Shown here: positions 1-11,854 of the stretch, piece after piece
Numbering within the stretch: the stretch's first letter is position 1
How the letters are laid out: every line of letters begins with the position of its first letter
From: Brachionus koreanus
Taxonomy: Eukaryota; Rotifera; Eurotatoria; Ploima; Brachionidae
Reading direction: 5' to 3'
DNA: 55,663 nucleotides
Assembly (NCBI GenBank): GCA_016987375.1
Contig: PJRA01000011.1
Location: forward strand, 1,017,897 to 1,073,559
Notes under the pieces: generated by a model
Database searches by the model: none
Told to the model about the DNA's origin: nothing
What the model saw: only the letters and a program-made list of their open reading frames with translations
Made by a program: the position numbers and the translations under genes

Positions 1-631
1 ATTATTTTCCCGCCTTTTATACACAATCTTTGTGTTAACAAATAAAAAAATTTCTACACTAATAAAAAACTTTTGCAACATACTGTTTTCTTTACTAACT
101 TTAGATTTTGCTATAATTTTGTTAATTTTGTATAAGCCGAAAATTACATAATTAATCAATTATTAAAATATCTGATGATCAAGATTATATATTAATTTAA
201 AATAGTTGTACAATTAGAAATCAAAAAAATAAATTTTAAATTTAAAGAAAATTGATTTTTATTTAATTTAGTTTTAGTTTTAATATGACAATAATTACCT
301 TTAAGTTCTTCAACTTGTATCAGCACATACCCATTACTCTTTTTGTAATTTAAAAAGTTTAATGATTGACTTCATTATGACCCTTTTATTAAAAATAAAA
401 AGTTCCAACGTAAATTACAATTTAGCTAAAAAATAAAATTAAAAAAAATAAAAATTTCTCGAAGAAAAATAACCAAAAAACTTGGGAGATAAAAATGCAT
501 ATATTTTGACATGTTTGATTTAAATATGTATTTAAGACAAAAAATATGTCTCTTTTAGTTACTGGTACTTATTTTAAATTAAACAATTACAATTTGACAT
601 TTTTTTAAAAATTTAATAAAATTTTTTCTAA
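1..631. other. AT-rich upstream intergenic sequence
   Basis: No gene, RNA or repeat could be recognised here. It presumably holds the 5' UTR and promoter of the RBBP5 gene that starts at 632. No clear TATA box stands out against the AT-rich background. Confidence 0.4.
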
Positions 632-2119
632 ATGAATATTGAACTTCTTGAATCTTTTGGTCAAAATTATCCCGAAGATTTTGACGGCACACTTGATTTT
701 ACCAGTGTAGCTATTACCTGCCAATTTAACAGGTTGTTTTCTATATTTTAAAAGACTAAATTTGAATTTTTTTAATTATTAATTTAATTAAGACGTGGAA
801 CTCTATTAGCCGTTGGATGTAATGATGGGCGCATTTTTATATGGGATTTTTTAACAAGAGGAATTGCCAAAATCATAGCTGCTCATGTTCATCCAGTTTG
901 TTCTCTTAGTTGGAATAGGACTGGTCATCTTCTACTCAGTGCTTCAACCGACAATACCGTTTGTGTATTTAATATAGTTAGTGGTGATTGTCTAATGAAA
1001 TATAGATTTCCATCCCCATTTATCAAAGTTCAATTTAATCCTAGAGATAGCTCTTATTTTTTAGTAACACTGCTCAAATATCCTTCATTACTAGTCAATA
1101 TAAATGGGACTTATCATGAGCTACCATTAGACGATCCAAATGAGCCTAATGTAGTTTCATCATTTGATCGCAGAGGCGATTATGTCTATTGTGGAAATGG
1201 TAAAGGCAAAATATCTATTTTCAAGTCTTCTACTAGAGAATTAGTAACTTCATTTCGCGTAACTAATGGGAGTGCGAGTTCTTCAGCAATCAGACAAATC
1301 GAATTCGCCAGAAGAGGAACTTATTTTTTAGTTAGTACAGCGGACAGAATTATACGTGTATACGATACGAATGACGTGCTACCTTTGAATGGAGAAGAAA
1401 GAAAGACGGAACCTGAACCCCTGCAAAAATTACAAGATTTGGTCAATAGAACATTGTGGAAAAAGTGCTGTTTTTCCGGCGATGGTGAATACATATGTGC
1501 AGGCTCATCTAGACAACATTCGTTGTACATCTGGGAAAAAAGCATTGGTAACTTGGTGAAAATTTTACACGGCACTAAAGGAGAAATGCTTTTGGATGTT
1601 GTTTGGCATCCAGTTAGACCTCTAATAGCTTCGGTCTCAAGTGGAGTTGTTTCAATATGGTCTCAAACTCAAGTTGAAAATTGGAGTGCATTTGCACCAG
1701 ATTTCAAGGAACTTGATGAAAATGTTGAATACGAAGAACGAGAGTCTGAATACGATCTAGAAGATGAAGACAAAAGTATCAATAGGTCTAAAGATGCTGA
1801 TGACGAAGAAGTTGATGTAGATGTAACGAGTATTCAGCCGATTCAGGCATTTATGAGCAGTGATGATGAAGATGAAAGAGAACAACTTTTGTTTTTAACA
1901 ATTACACCTGAATTTGACGAAGTTGAAGATAACACCGAAAGTAAAGAAAACAAAACAGACCAAAAAAAGGATAAAAAAGAAACTAATGTGTTAGATATAA
2001 ATTTACCAAATGCACCAATAAATGAAATACATCCATTAAATACAGGAATTAAGCGACAAACATCTAGTAATGCAGCTTTATCGAGCACTGGTTCAAAATC
2101 AAATAGTTCTAAAAAATAA
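632..2119 (+). CDS. RBBP5: RBBP5 homolog, WD40 subunit of SET1/MLL (COMPASS) complexes
   Basis: RBBP5 is a core WRAD subunit (WDR5, RBBP5, ASH2L, DPY30) of nuclear histone H3K4 methyltransferase complexes. Two exons are inferred, 632-732 and 793-2119. The 60-nt intron has a GT donor at 733 and an AG acceptor at 791-792, and splicing gives NFNRRGTLLAVGCNDGR in frame, for 475 residues. The start is supported by the family N-terminus MNIELLESFGQNYPEDFDGT. WD40 blades fill about residues 20-330, with recognisable SASTDNTV and GDCLMKYRFPSP. The acidic segment VEYEERESEYDLEDEDKS, which in the family contacts ASH2L and the SET domain, is intact. A later INEIHPL motif matches the family tail. The protein ends soon after that motif, so the C-terminus is shorter than in vertebrates (about 538 residues). 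An AATAAA signal follows shortly after the stop. Identity is near certain; the exact tail length is as read. Confidence 0.96.
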
Positions 2120-3824
2120 ATTTTTTTTCTCAATATAGAATAAAGTTTTATTATTATTTTTTTCTGTACTAAATTTTCTCAATTTAAAACTTAGTTGTAA
2201 AAAACAAATATAGAGAAATTCTTAATAACTGACAAATAAATTATAAAAAATTTTTAAACAAAATTTTGTTATTTTGTGCTTCTTGCTTTTCGTAAATTCG
2301 AAAATATCGAAAAAACTATTTTAAATTTTGAAAAATTTATTTTAGTCTTAGATTAAATTTTCAATTAGAAAACTAAACCAAATTTACTCAACTATTAGAT
2401 TTTTAAAAAATAAAACGACTCTTGATATATTTCAATTTATATTAATTGAATTTATGCCTTAAAAACATTTAAGCTTAAAAAAACATTATAGTTTTTATTT
2501 TAAAATTGATTTAGGAGAAAACTTTCTTAAAAGACCAATCCTACTTTATGACAAAAAAATTTATAATGTTTTTTAATTTTTTTTAAATTGATAATGACAA
2601 AAAAATTTACACAACTTAATTTTTTCTTTAATAAAATTTTTAATTAATGTGAAATTTTTTTATTTATCACCTTGCAAAAAATGAAAAATAATTTCTTAGC
2701 AAAATTTTAATCAAAATTTTGCCTCAAAATAATAAATTAGTTTTTATCTAACGCAAGCACACTAGAAACAGCTTTAAAATTTTAAGTTAAAATAGACAAA
2801 GCAAGACAAGACCATATTCTCTGGCAACAAATATTTATTAAATTTTATTTTTAAAAAAATTTTCTAACCAAATTTTACATTTTTTTTTGTGTTTTTATTA
2901 AACGGTTCGAGTTGCATTTCTAAAATGTTGGAAATATAGATTTCATAATAAAATTTGGTATTTCTTATAAGTTTAAAAGTTAGATGAACTTTTCCAATCG
3001 AAAAAATATTAATGACTATTTTTATCTTAATTTTTATTTTAGATATTGGTTTGAAAATTTTTGTTTTAATAATTTCTCAAAAAAAATTCTTTGATAAGAT
3101 TTTAAGTTATTTTGAACATTTAGATAAACTTAATTATCGTTTTGAATTATTTTTCAAATATGTTTATTTAAAAAAAAGCAAAAAAACGCGTTAATTTAAA
3201 AGAAGTTAAAATAAATTTGGTAGCCATAGTTGGAGTGTAAAAGCTTTGCTTAAACGTAAATTATTTTTAAGAAACTTAAAAAAATTTATTCATTTTTTGA
3301 ATGAAAACAAAAAAAAACTTTGGTCAAGATTTCAAGAATTTTAAAGAAATTGATGTTACATTTAATTGAAGTCATTTAATCTTTTGACTTATTGGGCGCT
3401 ATTAATTTAAAATGTATACAGTCTAATATTTATTTAATGAATAGCTTTGTCAAGTCAAATTTTTTGTTATAGTATTTTTTTAATATATTTTTTTCTTATA
3501 ATAATAAGATTAGGAAAATAGCGAATATACCATATTGATTCAAAATTAGTTAAATTTGTTCTGACTAAGAAAAAAATTTTTTACTCATCGGATTTAAGCC
3601 AATACTTGCCCTCGGTAGGGTCAACTAAAAATATTTTTATAAATCCACTAAATTTACGCAACAAAAAAAAATTGATTTTTTTTCACTTTGAAAGCATTAA
3701 CAATTCTAAATAAATTATGAATATTATTATTTTAACGAGTTATGATTATTTAGATAAAATTATTCGCATTTTTTCTTGTAAATAAATTTTTTTAATAGTC
3801 AATTTGATAAAAGTCTATCAAAAA
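2120..3824. other. Intergenic, no gene recognised
   Basis: Low-complexity AT-rich sequence. The only sizeable open frame (3012-3194, 60 codons) is made of TTT, AAA and ATT codons and has no recognisable motif, so it is taken as chance. The 3' UTR and polyadenylation signal of RBBP5 lie at the left edge. Confidence 0.5.
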
Positions 3825-4554
3825 ATGACATCAGCGTTTTCATCAAGCGAAGTTTTAGAAGAAACAGAGAGACGCTCTCTTAGGCCATCTAAAACTACCA
3901 AAAAGTCAAACTACGGAAGCCTAAAACCAGCTAAAACACAATCAAACTCTCAAATAGTCAATTACAAGTATAGATTAAAAGAAGGCGAAACTTTGCAAGG
4001 CTTGAGTTTAAAATTCAATACTCCAGTTGATGCTATTAAAAAGGCAAATAAACTTTGGTCAAATGATTTGGCTTTTATAAAAGAATTTTTGATTATACCG
4101 ATTGAAAAATCTCGTTTTATTGAATTGAATTTGCAGGAAGAATCTCTTGATCACGATCAAATTGGACTCAAGATTGAAAATGAACATGAAAATGACTTTA
4201 ATCTTTACTTGAACAAATACGACTGGGTTATTTCTGAGTCCAAACTGAAGCTTAAAAGCTTGGAATCACATCCTAAGTAAGCTGTTTAATTTTTTAGAAT
4301 AGTAAAAAAATTATTATTGTCAAATTAGTTTGAAAAATTCGGTATGTAACAGTGATACTTCGTATACATCCACGTCATCTGAAATATCGCAAACACCCGA
4401 GTACATGATTATGTCACCAAACAAGCACTCAACTGTGTATATGTCTAACAATCACTCAATAAGAACATCAAGTTCTAGTTTGAGTCGTGCAAAGCTGGCC
4501 CAAGAGAATCTTGAGCGTTTAGAACGAGAAAAAGATGACCTCTTTGAATTGTAA
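3825..4554 (+). CDS. LysM domain protein, LYSMD1/LYSMD2 type
   Basis: This is an intracellular LysM protein of the LYSMD1/2 family, whose biochemical role is not established. Two exons are inferred: 3825-4276 and 4329-4554. The intron has a GTAAGC donor and a TTAG acceptor, giving 225 residues. The first ATG at 3825 is preferred; the in-frame codon 21 bases upstream is TTG. The LysM domain spans about residues 46-95, beginning YKYRLKEGETLQGLSLKF and ending FLIIPIEK, with the LysM-typical NKLWSND. Before it lies SNYGSLKP, resembling the SYGS motif upstream of the vertebrate LYSMD2 LysM. After it comes an acidic linker and a helix (NDFNLYLNKYDWVISESK) like the family's DFLxRLD region. The serine-rich second exon ends in a charged helix. 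There is no signal peptide or membrane segment, which separates it from LYSMD3/4. LYSMD1 and LYSMD2 cannot be told apart here. Confidence 0.88.
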
Positions 4555-5211
4555 ATGATAGTTGTGAAAAAATCGAATCCTGAGAATTATTTTTTAATTT
4601 TTGTATCGATATTATTTTTTATAATCCTTGGATTAATTGTATTCTAATTTAATAAAATTTAAATTCAACAATTTTAAAAATTAAATTAGTGATATTATAA
4701 AAAAGAAAAATAGTAGATTTTTGTTTTAAGTTTCGACAACTGTGTGAATCAGTGCCGCTTTTTAAAATAATGAAATTTGTGATTTTGTGTAATTTCTTAA
4801 AATTATTTTTTATCAATATTTCTAAATAAAACTCAATTTTATATATTTAAAAAACTTAAAAAAAAAAGAAAAATAAATATTGATAAGATAAAAATAGTAT
4901 TTAAAAAATAAATAACTTTATATAGATAGACAAAAAAAATTTTAGTTTAGTTTAGTTTAGTTTATTAAATAAATATAAATGGGACAGTTGAAATATTCAC
5001 CGTTTTTTACAGCCTTATGTCTGTGAACTACTTTGACTTAATTTGCTTATATAAATTGAGTTGATCAAAATTTAAAGTCAAGTCAAAAGACTTGCCTTGA
5101 ATTTTTTTTTCAAAAAAAGTCAGTTTTAATTACATTTTTTTAAATTTAAAAATTAAATGTCAAAATTAAGAAGATTAAATTATTCGATAAAATTAAAAGG
5201 CTATTATCTAT
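4555..5211. other. Intergenic with a short TTTAG tandem tract
   Basis: AT-rich sequence with no gene. At about 4940-4965 there are five tandem copies of a TTTAG pentamer, a simple microsatellite. Nothing else was recognised. Confidence 0.5.
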
Positions 5212-5475
5212 TGAAAGGCTTTTTTTGGTATCCTTTTTTCATTCATTCTAAGTACATGTCCAAGCCATCGCAGTCTTTTGTTCTTAATGCATTGACTTAA
5301 TGGCTCTGAACTTGTTCTTTTGTATAGGTCAGCATTCGACAATCTCTCAGGCTAGTTATCCCCAGAATCCTTTGCAGGCTTCCAGCGTGGAGGTTCAAAC
5401 TTTTCCTGTCAGATTCACACATCCACCTAAATTCACTTCATTATATCAGTGTTGCTTTTACTCCAGAGTTGAATA
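5212..5475 (-). mobile_element. RTE-type LINE fragment (C-terminal reverse transcriptase region)
   Basis: Read on the minus strand, the segment encodes LYKRTSSEP followed by IKNKRLRWLGHVLRMNEKRI. This RWLGHVLRM box is typical of the end of RTE-like non-LTR retrotransposon polyproteins. A frameshift separates it from a piece reading LQRILGITS. Related sequence recurs at 16652-16791 and 43700-43895, so this is a dispersed repeat family. It is a short decayed fragment with no intact frame. Confidence 0.75.
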
Positions 5476-6072
5476 GTTTGATAAGTAAACAGAGATAAAT
5501 AGAGATAAGTTAACAGTTTCACAGTTTTTATGCGAAAATATAAAATTCCTCTTAAAAAACAACAAGTGATTCGTTTTCAAAAAGATAATATTTTTCAGTC
5601 ATTTTAAAATAATTTTTCTTTTAAATTTAATGATGAGTTTTTAAAAAATGAATTAAAAAGAAAATACCATTCGCATTCCGTTTTTAGATAAAACAGTTTC
5701 ATTAATCGAAACACAGCTTTGGTGCATGCATTTTATTTAAGTTGCTTATTTTGAAGAATAGCAAAAAAGAATATAGCAATAATATGGTAAAATCTAAAAA
5801 AAATGATATTGATTGATATAGATGGTATGAGCTAAGACCAATCACGAGTAAAAATTTTATATGGTCATGTTTCGGAACCTATCGAATTTCACCAGATTAC
5901 AAAAATAAATGATATGACTTTAGTTCTTTATTAAAAATATTTTCCTACTTAAAAATAAATTAATCAGCATTTGCATTTAGATGCTTTTTTCTAAGACAAT
6001 CTATAAGTCTTGTTAATTAGCATGAAAAAAATACATAACAATTGAAAAAAATTTAATTAAAATTTTTCAAAA
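5476..6072. other. Intergenic upstream of SMG8
   Basis: No gene or repeat recognised. The region presumably contains the SMG8 promoter and 5' UTR. Confidence 0.4.
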
Positions 6073-8946
6073 ATGGCAAATGAACCCAGGATATGTGTTG
6101 TTTCCTTAATTGGAAAAAGTCAATTTTCACAAAATGATACAAAGGCATGGAAATTAAATAGCCTTTTGCAAAAAAACGTTTTTAAAGTAACTGTTAAAAT
6201 ATAAATATATGAAAATGTTAATTATTTTCTTTCAAATTAAAGCATGACACAAATTTCCTGGAAAAAGCGGTCAAAAATCTTAATTTAGATGATAATAAAA
6301 AATCAGAAGATAAATCTGAAAACGTATTCTAAACATAAATTTTTATTTAAAATATATTTCTATTTTTAAACTCCTAGTTTCATTTAAGTAACTATCTAGA
6401 CCAAAAAAATCGAGTAATGTACATTCATTTTGAATCAATATATGATAGTGGTCATTTATTCGATGTCTTGGTAAAAAAATTCGATGATGAAACAGATTTT
6501 TACGAATTATGGGAAAATGAACAGCTAAAATATGTTAAGACAATACTATTTTTATTCTCTGTATCGCATCTGATAATAGTAACTAAATTAACAAAGATTT
6601 TTAGCTTATTAAAAACTTGTTTTGCCACACTATTTCTAGATATCAAATCCAACATGCGAATTCGATATTAGTTACATCCGCTTATTCCGAATAGTTGATT
6701 TGCTAAGGAGTAAAATGCAGCCTTCTGTAGTTGAATTACTCAAGAGCCTTGATTTGTCCATAAACAAAGATTGGATTTATGCTGGTCGACCTTGTTCACC
6801 AAGAGTTCTCTTTACTTTTGAAAACTGTCAGCCAAATATTCTAAATAATAAACAGGTAATTGGTTTTGAAAATTTTAAATATAAGACTGTTTTATTAGTC
6901 TATTTTGATTTAAATTTTTTCTCGTTTGGATTGCACGATTTTAAAAATATTTCAATAAAAAAATTCTTGCTTTTGAAATGAAGTAAAAATTTTACTAGCA
7001 TGAAAGGAAAATAGTCATCAAAAAGAAATTTAAAAATTCTAGTTAATTCTCTTTATAAAAAAAATTTTGAATTTTTGAATGAATAAAAAAAAAAGAAATA
7101 TTTATGATTTTAAAAATTTTTTTAGTCAATTGAAAAGCTTCAACATAGTTTAGAAGACCAAATATATAACAGCCTTAGAAAATCATATGTCATAACGAAT
7201 ATCAGCAACAATTCTTTATTTTCAATTCCAGTAAATCAAGAGTTTGTGTACATACATCGTCATAATCACCATAAAAATAATGAATCTAGATTTTTGCCCA
7301 TTTCATTTAGCAATCAATCTCTTCCAGCATCATCATCAACCAGTGAAGACCTCGAACAATTTCGAAGATTCATATTCCAACACATTAAAACTGCACTGAC
7401 TATTGGATTTAATGATAACATAGGTCGAACTAATATACCACCTATTTTTGAGCTCAGCTCAGCAACCACTTGGTGCAAAATATATGACTCGTTGCGGGAA
7501 TTTTTCCTAGCGGAACCTAAGACTCCAAAAATAGTATCCATATATGCTCAATTGAAAGACCAGATTGACATCGATGTTCAATTTTCTGAAAGAAGATGCA
7601 AAAAAGTCTTGCCTCAAGCAATTAACTTATATCAAGAAAGTCTTCCAACACACTATTCCCAAGACCAACATGAACAAAAGCTGCAATTAGCAGTTGAATA
7701 TTTTCAATTGAATGCGCGTGGACCAAAATACAATCTTTATTTGGATCAATTAAAAAATAAATGTAATGAAATATGGCAAAATGGAAGACGTTTGTGTGAA
7801 TCAATATCTTTGACAGGACACAATTGTGTTCACGAACTGCATTATTTGATAGATGAGAATCCAACAGAAGATGAGACGAAAGAATCAGATGAAATACAAA
7901 TAGAAAAAAACAATCACCTGGAAGAAAATACTCTCCTTTTGAATCAAAAGACAAAAAATTACAAGATATCAGCTAAAACACACAATTCAGGTATTGTGAC
8001 TATTTCGGCGAGCAATTGTGGTGAATTCCAGCGTGAAAGAAAAGATCCATTTGACTTAATAGAAGCTAATTTAGAATTTTACAAAGAATTCGAAAGTGTA
8101 GAGCTTATTCAGAATAAAATAATCAAAAAATTTAATTTTAAACATGAACAAGAATCAGAATTTGTTCGTCAAATGATTCACTCAGAATGTCCTTTGAATT
8201 CAAGACCAGAATTTGACTCATGGTCGCTGGTTTCCATCGGACACTATTCGGATTACAATTCTAGTTCTGGTTTATCTCAACCTGGTTTCATGACAAGTCA
8301 TAATTTTTTGATACCATGGGAATTACATGTTTGCAATGGACAAGTTTCTTCATTGTGTTCCAAACAATGGTCTAAGAAAAATTTGGAAAAATCGAAATCA
8401 AAAAGTTCTGTGGAGTTAATAGAAAAAAAAGGAAAAACAGTGACTATAAAAGCTTTCATTGGTCTCGAGTATGAATGCCCATTGGGTCATAGATTTATTT
8501 GCTCGGGACCAGATCGAATTGTGAGATTGTTCAATAACGGATCCGTAAAAGATGATGCATATAAACTTTTAAACTGTGATATGCCTTTGTATACAGCTTG
8601 TCCTTGCCGTAATACGAAAGAATCACCGTCTTATATGGCCCAAGCGATGCGAGTTTTTATTGTCACGCCACCTGGTCAAGTCACAGAAAAAGGTGATGAT
8701 AAAAAAATAACTAAAGTTAACATATCTATTAAGCCACAGGTACAGCCTAACCCTCAACCATGTCCTGTTTTTTGGCCTAGCTTTGAGGATTCAATTGTTC
8801 TAGAAGATGATAATATTTGGGTTTTAAGACTTCCATATATTTATATGGGAGATGAACACAAACCATACTATCGGCCTAAAAATTTTGAAACTTTAAACAG
8901 TTGTAAAATACTAAAAGGCATGTTTTCTGTTGTTGTTAATAATTAG
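6073..8946 (+). CDS. SMG8: SMG8 homolog, regulatory subunit of the SMG1 kinase complex (nonsense-mediated decay)
   Basis: SMG8 works with SMG9 to restrain the SMG1 kinase, which phosphorylates UPF1 during nonsense-mediated mRNA decay. Five exons are inferred: 6073-6186, 6243-6323, 6378-6578, 6640-6855 and 7126-8946, all joining in phase 0, for 810 residues (vertebrate SMG8 is about 990). Splicing is anchored by family motifs crossing the joins. These include LFSVSHLII joined to SNPTCEFDISY, GKDW-like NKDWIYAGRPCSPRVLF, and SLRKSYVITN before FSIPVNQEFVYI. The last exon carries the conserved DUF2146 C-terminal half: SGPDRIVRL, NCDMPLYTACPC, YMAQAMRVFIV, QPNPQPCPVFWPS and WVLRLPYIYMG. Cysteine pairs such as CNCG-like SNCGEFQRE and HSECP are partly kept. 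A 45-base piece of exon 5 (7311-7355) is duplicated at 10252-10296. Identity is firm; exon 2 is the least conserved. Confidence 0.95.
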
Positions 8947-9063
8947 TTATTTTATTTGATTTTTTTTAATTTTAATTTCAATAAATAAAAACAATGATTC
9001 TTATCATTTATTTTTTTGTTATCAAATTAAAAAAATATATTTATATATTTTTTAATATTTGTT

Positions 9064-9545
9064 TTAAAAGAAATTTTCTCTCTGCCGGTGCTGGACTATT
9101 TCTCTAAAATACTTGAAGCGGTATCCTCTAAAATTGCTTTTAAACAAATCAAAACTGCTGCTAATTTTGATTTTTTCCAAATTGTTCATAAACTTGAACA
9201 TCTGAATTAAATCACCCATTTGTCTCCTTTCAACCAAGGTTGCTACCCCAAGCAATTTCAGACATTTTTCATTTGGTAGCCACACTAGAACTGCAAACTC
9301 CAACAAATGACGCACAATGGTCAAATATAGTAACCTCAGTAACTTGATAGGTAAAAATGCTTAAATTTCTCTCCGCTTCAGATTCAACTAGTTGATAACC
9401 ATTAATATAAAAAAAAATTTGTGATTGTTTGAACCATAATGCATAACAACAGATTTCGAAGCATTAAACTTTAAGAGCCAGTCGTTTGTCCATTGATACG
9501 CAGCATCCAGGCCGCAAGTGTGTTTCAAATTTCGAATTCAATTTA
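9064..9545 (-). mobile_element. CR1-like LINE fragment (end of reverse transcriptase)
   Basis: The minus strand reads WTNDWLLKFNASKSVVMHYGS, then after a break LLEFAVLVWLPNEKCLKLL, VATLVERRQMGDLIQMFKFMNN and FRGYRFKYF. These correspond to the WxxxFNxxKCxVMHxG, LExAxxVWxP and LexRRxRGDLIQxFKIxNG boxes at the end of CR1/L2-type LINE reverse transcriptases. Both ends are missing and the frame is broken, so it is dead. It sits 120 bases downstream of SMG8. Confidence 0.85.
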
Positions 9546-10165
9546 AAATTTTTTTAGTAACAAGTATTTATTGATCAAAAAGTGATTAATAAAAAGAGTC
9601 ATTTTTTTAAAAACAATAAATTTTTAAAAATTAATTAACTCTCAATTCCATTTAAAATCTTATTGGCAATAATATCTCAAATTTTAATCAAAAATAGATT
9701 TAATATTAATATTAGCTTGGGCGCCGTCAGTGAAGGTCACGTGTTAGGAAAATTAAATTAAATTAAATTCAAATAAATTAAATTTAATTATTGTTTGCAT
9801 AGTAAATTACTGTAAGTATTTTTTTTAACACGGCTGTAAAACCCCAAAAACTTGGTTTTGGTGCATCAAAAAAAATGGAATTTTCTGGGCTAAAGATAGA
9901 AAAGTTGAAAATCCATGATCCCAGATGCCAACTAAATATTGACTTTTGATTTTGACGGAAAAACTATTTTTTGTGGCGCCAAAACCAAATTTTTTCGGTC
10001 TAAATGCGCTATTAGAAAACAAGTAATTATGATAATCAAAAATATTCCTTCATACATAACTCTACTTAATTACATTTATTATTTTTATTATTTTATTATT
10101 ATTCAATTATTTTTTTTTAATTAATACTTAAAATTGAATTAAAATATACAATATTCATAAAATAT
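9546..10165. other. Intergenic, no gene recognised
   Basis: AT-rich sequence. It includes a GGTCACGTGTTAGG stretch near 9736 and a run of AAATT repeats near 9755-9785. The overlapping short open frames around 9825-10124 have no family resemblance and are taken as chance. Confidence 0.45.
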
Positions 10166-10180
10166 TCGATTCTTGAAGAA

Positions 10181-10218
10181 GGTATATAAACCATATATAA
10201 TTCCAAGGTATATAAACC
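10181..10218 (+). promoter_or_regulatory. Repeated TATA-like box pair
   Basis: The 12-base string GGTATATAAACC occurs twice, at 10181-10192 and 10207-10218. It looks like a duplicated TATA box upstream of the decayed frame at 10252-10707. In DNA this AT-rich the promoter reading is tentative; the exact repeat is what is seen. Confidence 0.3.
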
Positions 10219-10251
10219 AACTTGCAATTTACTTCAACTTCATTTATCAAT

Positions 10252-10707
10252 CAATCAATCTCTTCCAGCATCATCATCAACCAGTGAAGACCTCGAGGTA
10301 ATCTTTCTTGAACAATTTTTACATATCATATTTACATATCCCACATCTAGAACATCTGGAAAAAAATTTCTACCAAAAACCAATCTTATTAGAAGAATCA
10401 AAAAATTTTAAATGGTCGCTTTTAATCTAACTCAATCAAGTTGAACTTAACGCTATTCAAATCATTGATATGATATCTAATCGATTATTCCTTTATTATA
10501 ATAAGCGTGCGGTTATCAAGAGTAAAAGCCTCCCTCCTCAAAAAATCCAAAGCAAGTTGCAAAAAATGATTAAAAATTTTTCAAATAAAACATGAGTAGA
10601 ATCTATCTTCAAAGTCCTAGAGCTGGAAACAATCGAAGACAGTTCCAATAGCTTGTTTGGACCACATCACTTTAATTATGGCATGGTGACTAAAAAACAA
10701 ACATAAG
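10252..10707 (+). pseudogene. SMG8-derived 45-bp duplication followed by a decayed reading frame
   Basis: Bases 10252-10296 are identical to SMG8 exon 5 at 7311-7355. From about 10306 to 10707 one reading frame runs on with two in-frame stops and otherwise gene-like composition. Segments include NQVELNAIQIIDMISNRL, VIKSKSLPPQKIQSKLQKM and a final ETIEDSSNSLFGPHHFNYG. I do not recognise the family. A possible splice donor (CTCGAG then GTAATC) lies exactly at the end of the SMG8-derived piece. It may be a decayed chimeric gene, or two unrelated events. Confidence 0.4.
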
Positions 10708-11854
10708 TCAATTAATTGATTAAAAATCTATTTTTTTAGTTAAAATAAAATATAATTTTAAATTTAAACTTTAAAATTTTTTTAATATTATTCGATTTTA
10801 ATTGTACTAATTCTGGAGATTTTAAATAAATTTTTAAAAAATAAGCATTTTTTATTTAAATCTTGTAATTAAATATTAAATTATTACTCATCAGTTACTC
10901 ATCTATTATAAAACCATAAAGTTATTCTATGATTTTTTTTTGATTTTTTTTTGGAGATCCAAACTAGAAAAAATGAGAAAATACATTTCTTCAAATGAAA
11001 TTTCATATGAATCTCAAATTATTCTCAATGTAATCAATTTTGGATCTAAGTTGGATCTTAAATGAGATATTATGAGAATGAGATCTTGGTACATTATTCA
11101 TTTATTTATTTATTTAAAAATTGTAATTGTTTTCAATAATTTCATTAATAAAACCTTCCATGATTAATTTAAAATAGCAATTTTTTAAATTTTTATTTTA
11201 AGCAGTAAAGAAATAGAATTATAGTTATATTGTGAAATTAAAATTTTGGATATTTGATTTATAAGTAAATTAATTTTGCCATTCATTTAAAAGTTAAGTA
11301 TACCTTAAAACTGTTTTTTAATTATAATATTTAGCTTATAATTTAGAAATTATCGCATTTTTTTAATCAAATTTTTCTAAATTACTTAAATGTAATATTG
11401 TAAACAAATCACCTTGACTAATAAAGAATATTTTATTCTTTTTCTTAATTTTTTAAAATTATTTTATGTGATTCAAAAATTTTCAATATAAAATAATCGA
11501 CCTAGAAGATTAACAGAAACTATGGAGTAAAAAATTATTTAATTAATTTTGGAAACATAAAAAAATTTAATATTCAGCTTACTAGCTAAGCTTATTTTTT
11601 TAAGCTAATTTACGTAATACTTAACTTTTTAAGTTAAAATCAAAGATATAATATTTGATTCCGAAACTAGTTAAAAAGTACTCTATAAATGCAAATAAGC
11701 TCAAGAAATAAAAAATTTAAAAAATGGCAGATATATGCAAATTCGGTTTTAATTTTTTAGCATAATATTTAATGATTAGAGTTTCTAGTTGAAAAATGCT
11801 AATTTAAATCGAGAAGAAAATTTGTAAAATAATTTTAAATTTTTTTTCTTTCAG
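10708..11854. other. Intergenic, or 5' intron of the PH-domain gene
   Basis: AT-rich, no coding signal. A strong polypyrimidine/CAG acceptor (TTTTTTTTCTTTCAG) ends directly at the ATG at 11855. So the nearest upstream part is either an intron behind an untranslated exon or the outron before a trans-splice site. Confidence 0.4.

Noticed and set aside
3012..3194. 60-codon hydrophobic frame between RBBP5 and the LysM gene
   Set aside because: Composition is that of AT-rich background and no family or regulatory context supports it.
4940..4965. TTTAG tandem tract as a telomere-like sequence
   Set aside because: Only about five copies and not a standard animal telomere unit; a simple microsatellite is enough.
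7622..7954. 110-codon minus-strand frame within SMG8
   Set aside because: The opposite strand is clearly SMG8 coding sequence with conserved motifs; this frame has none.
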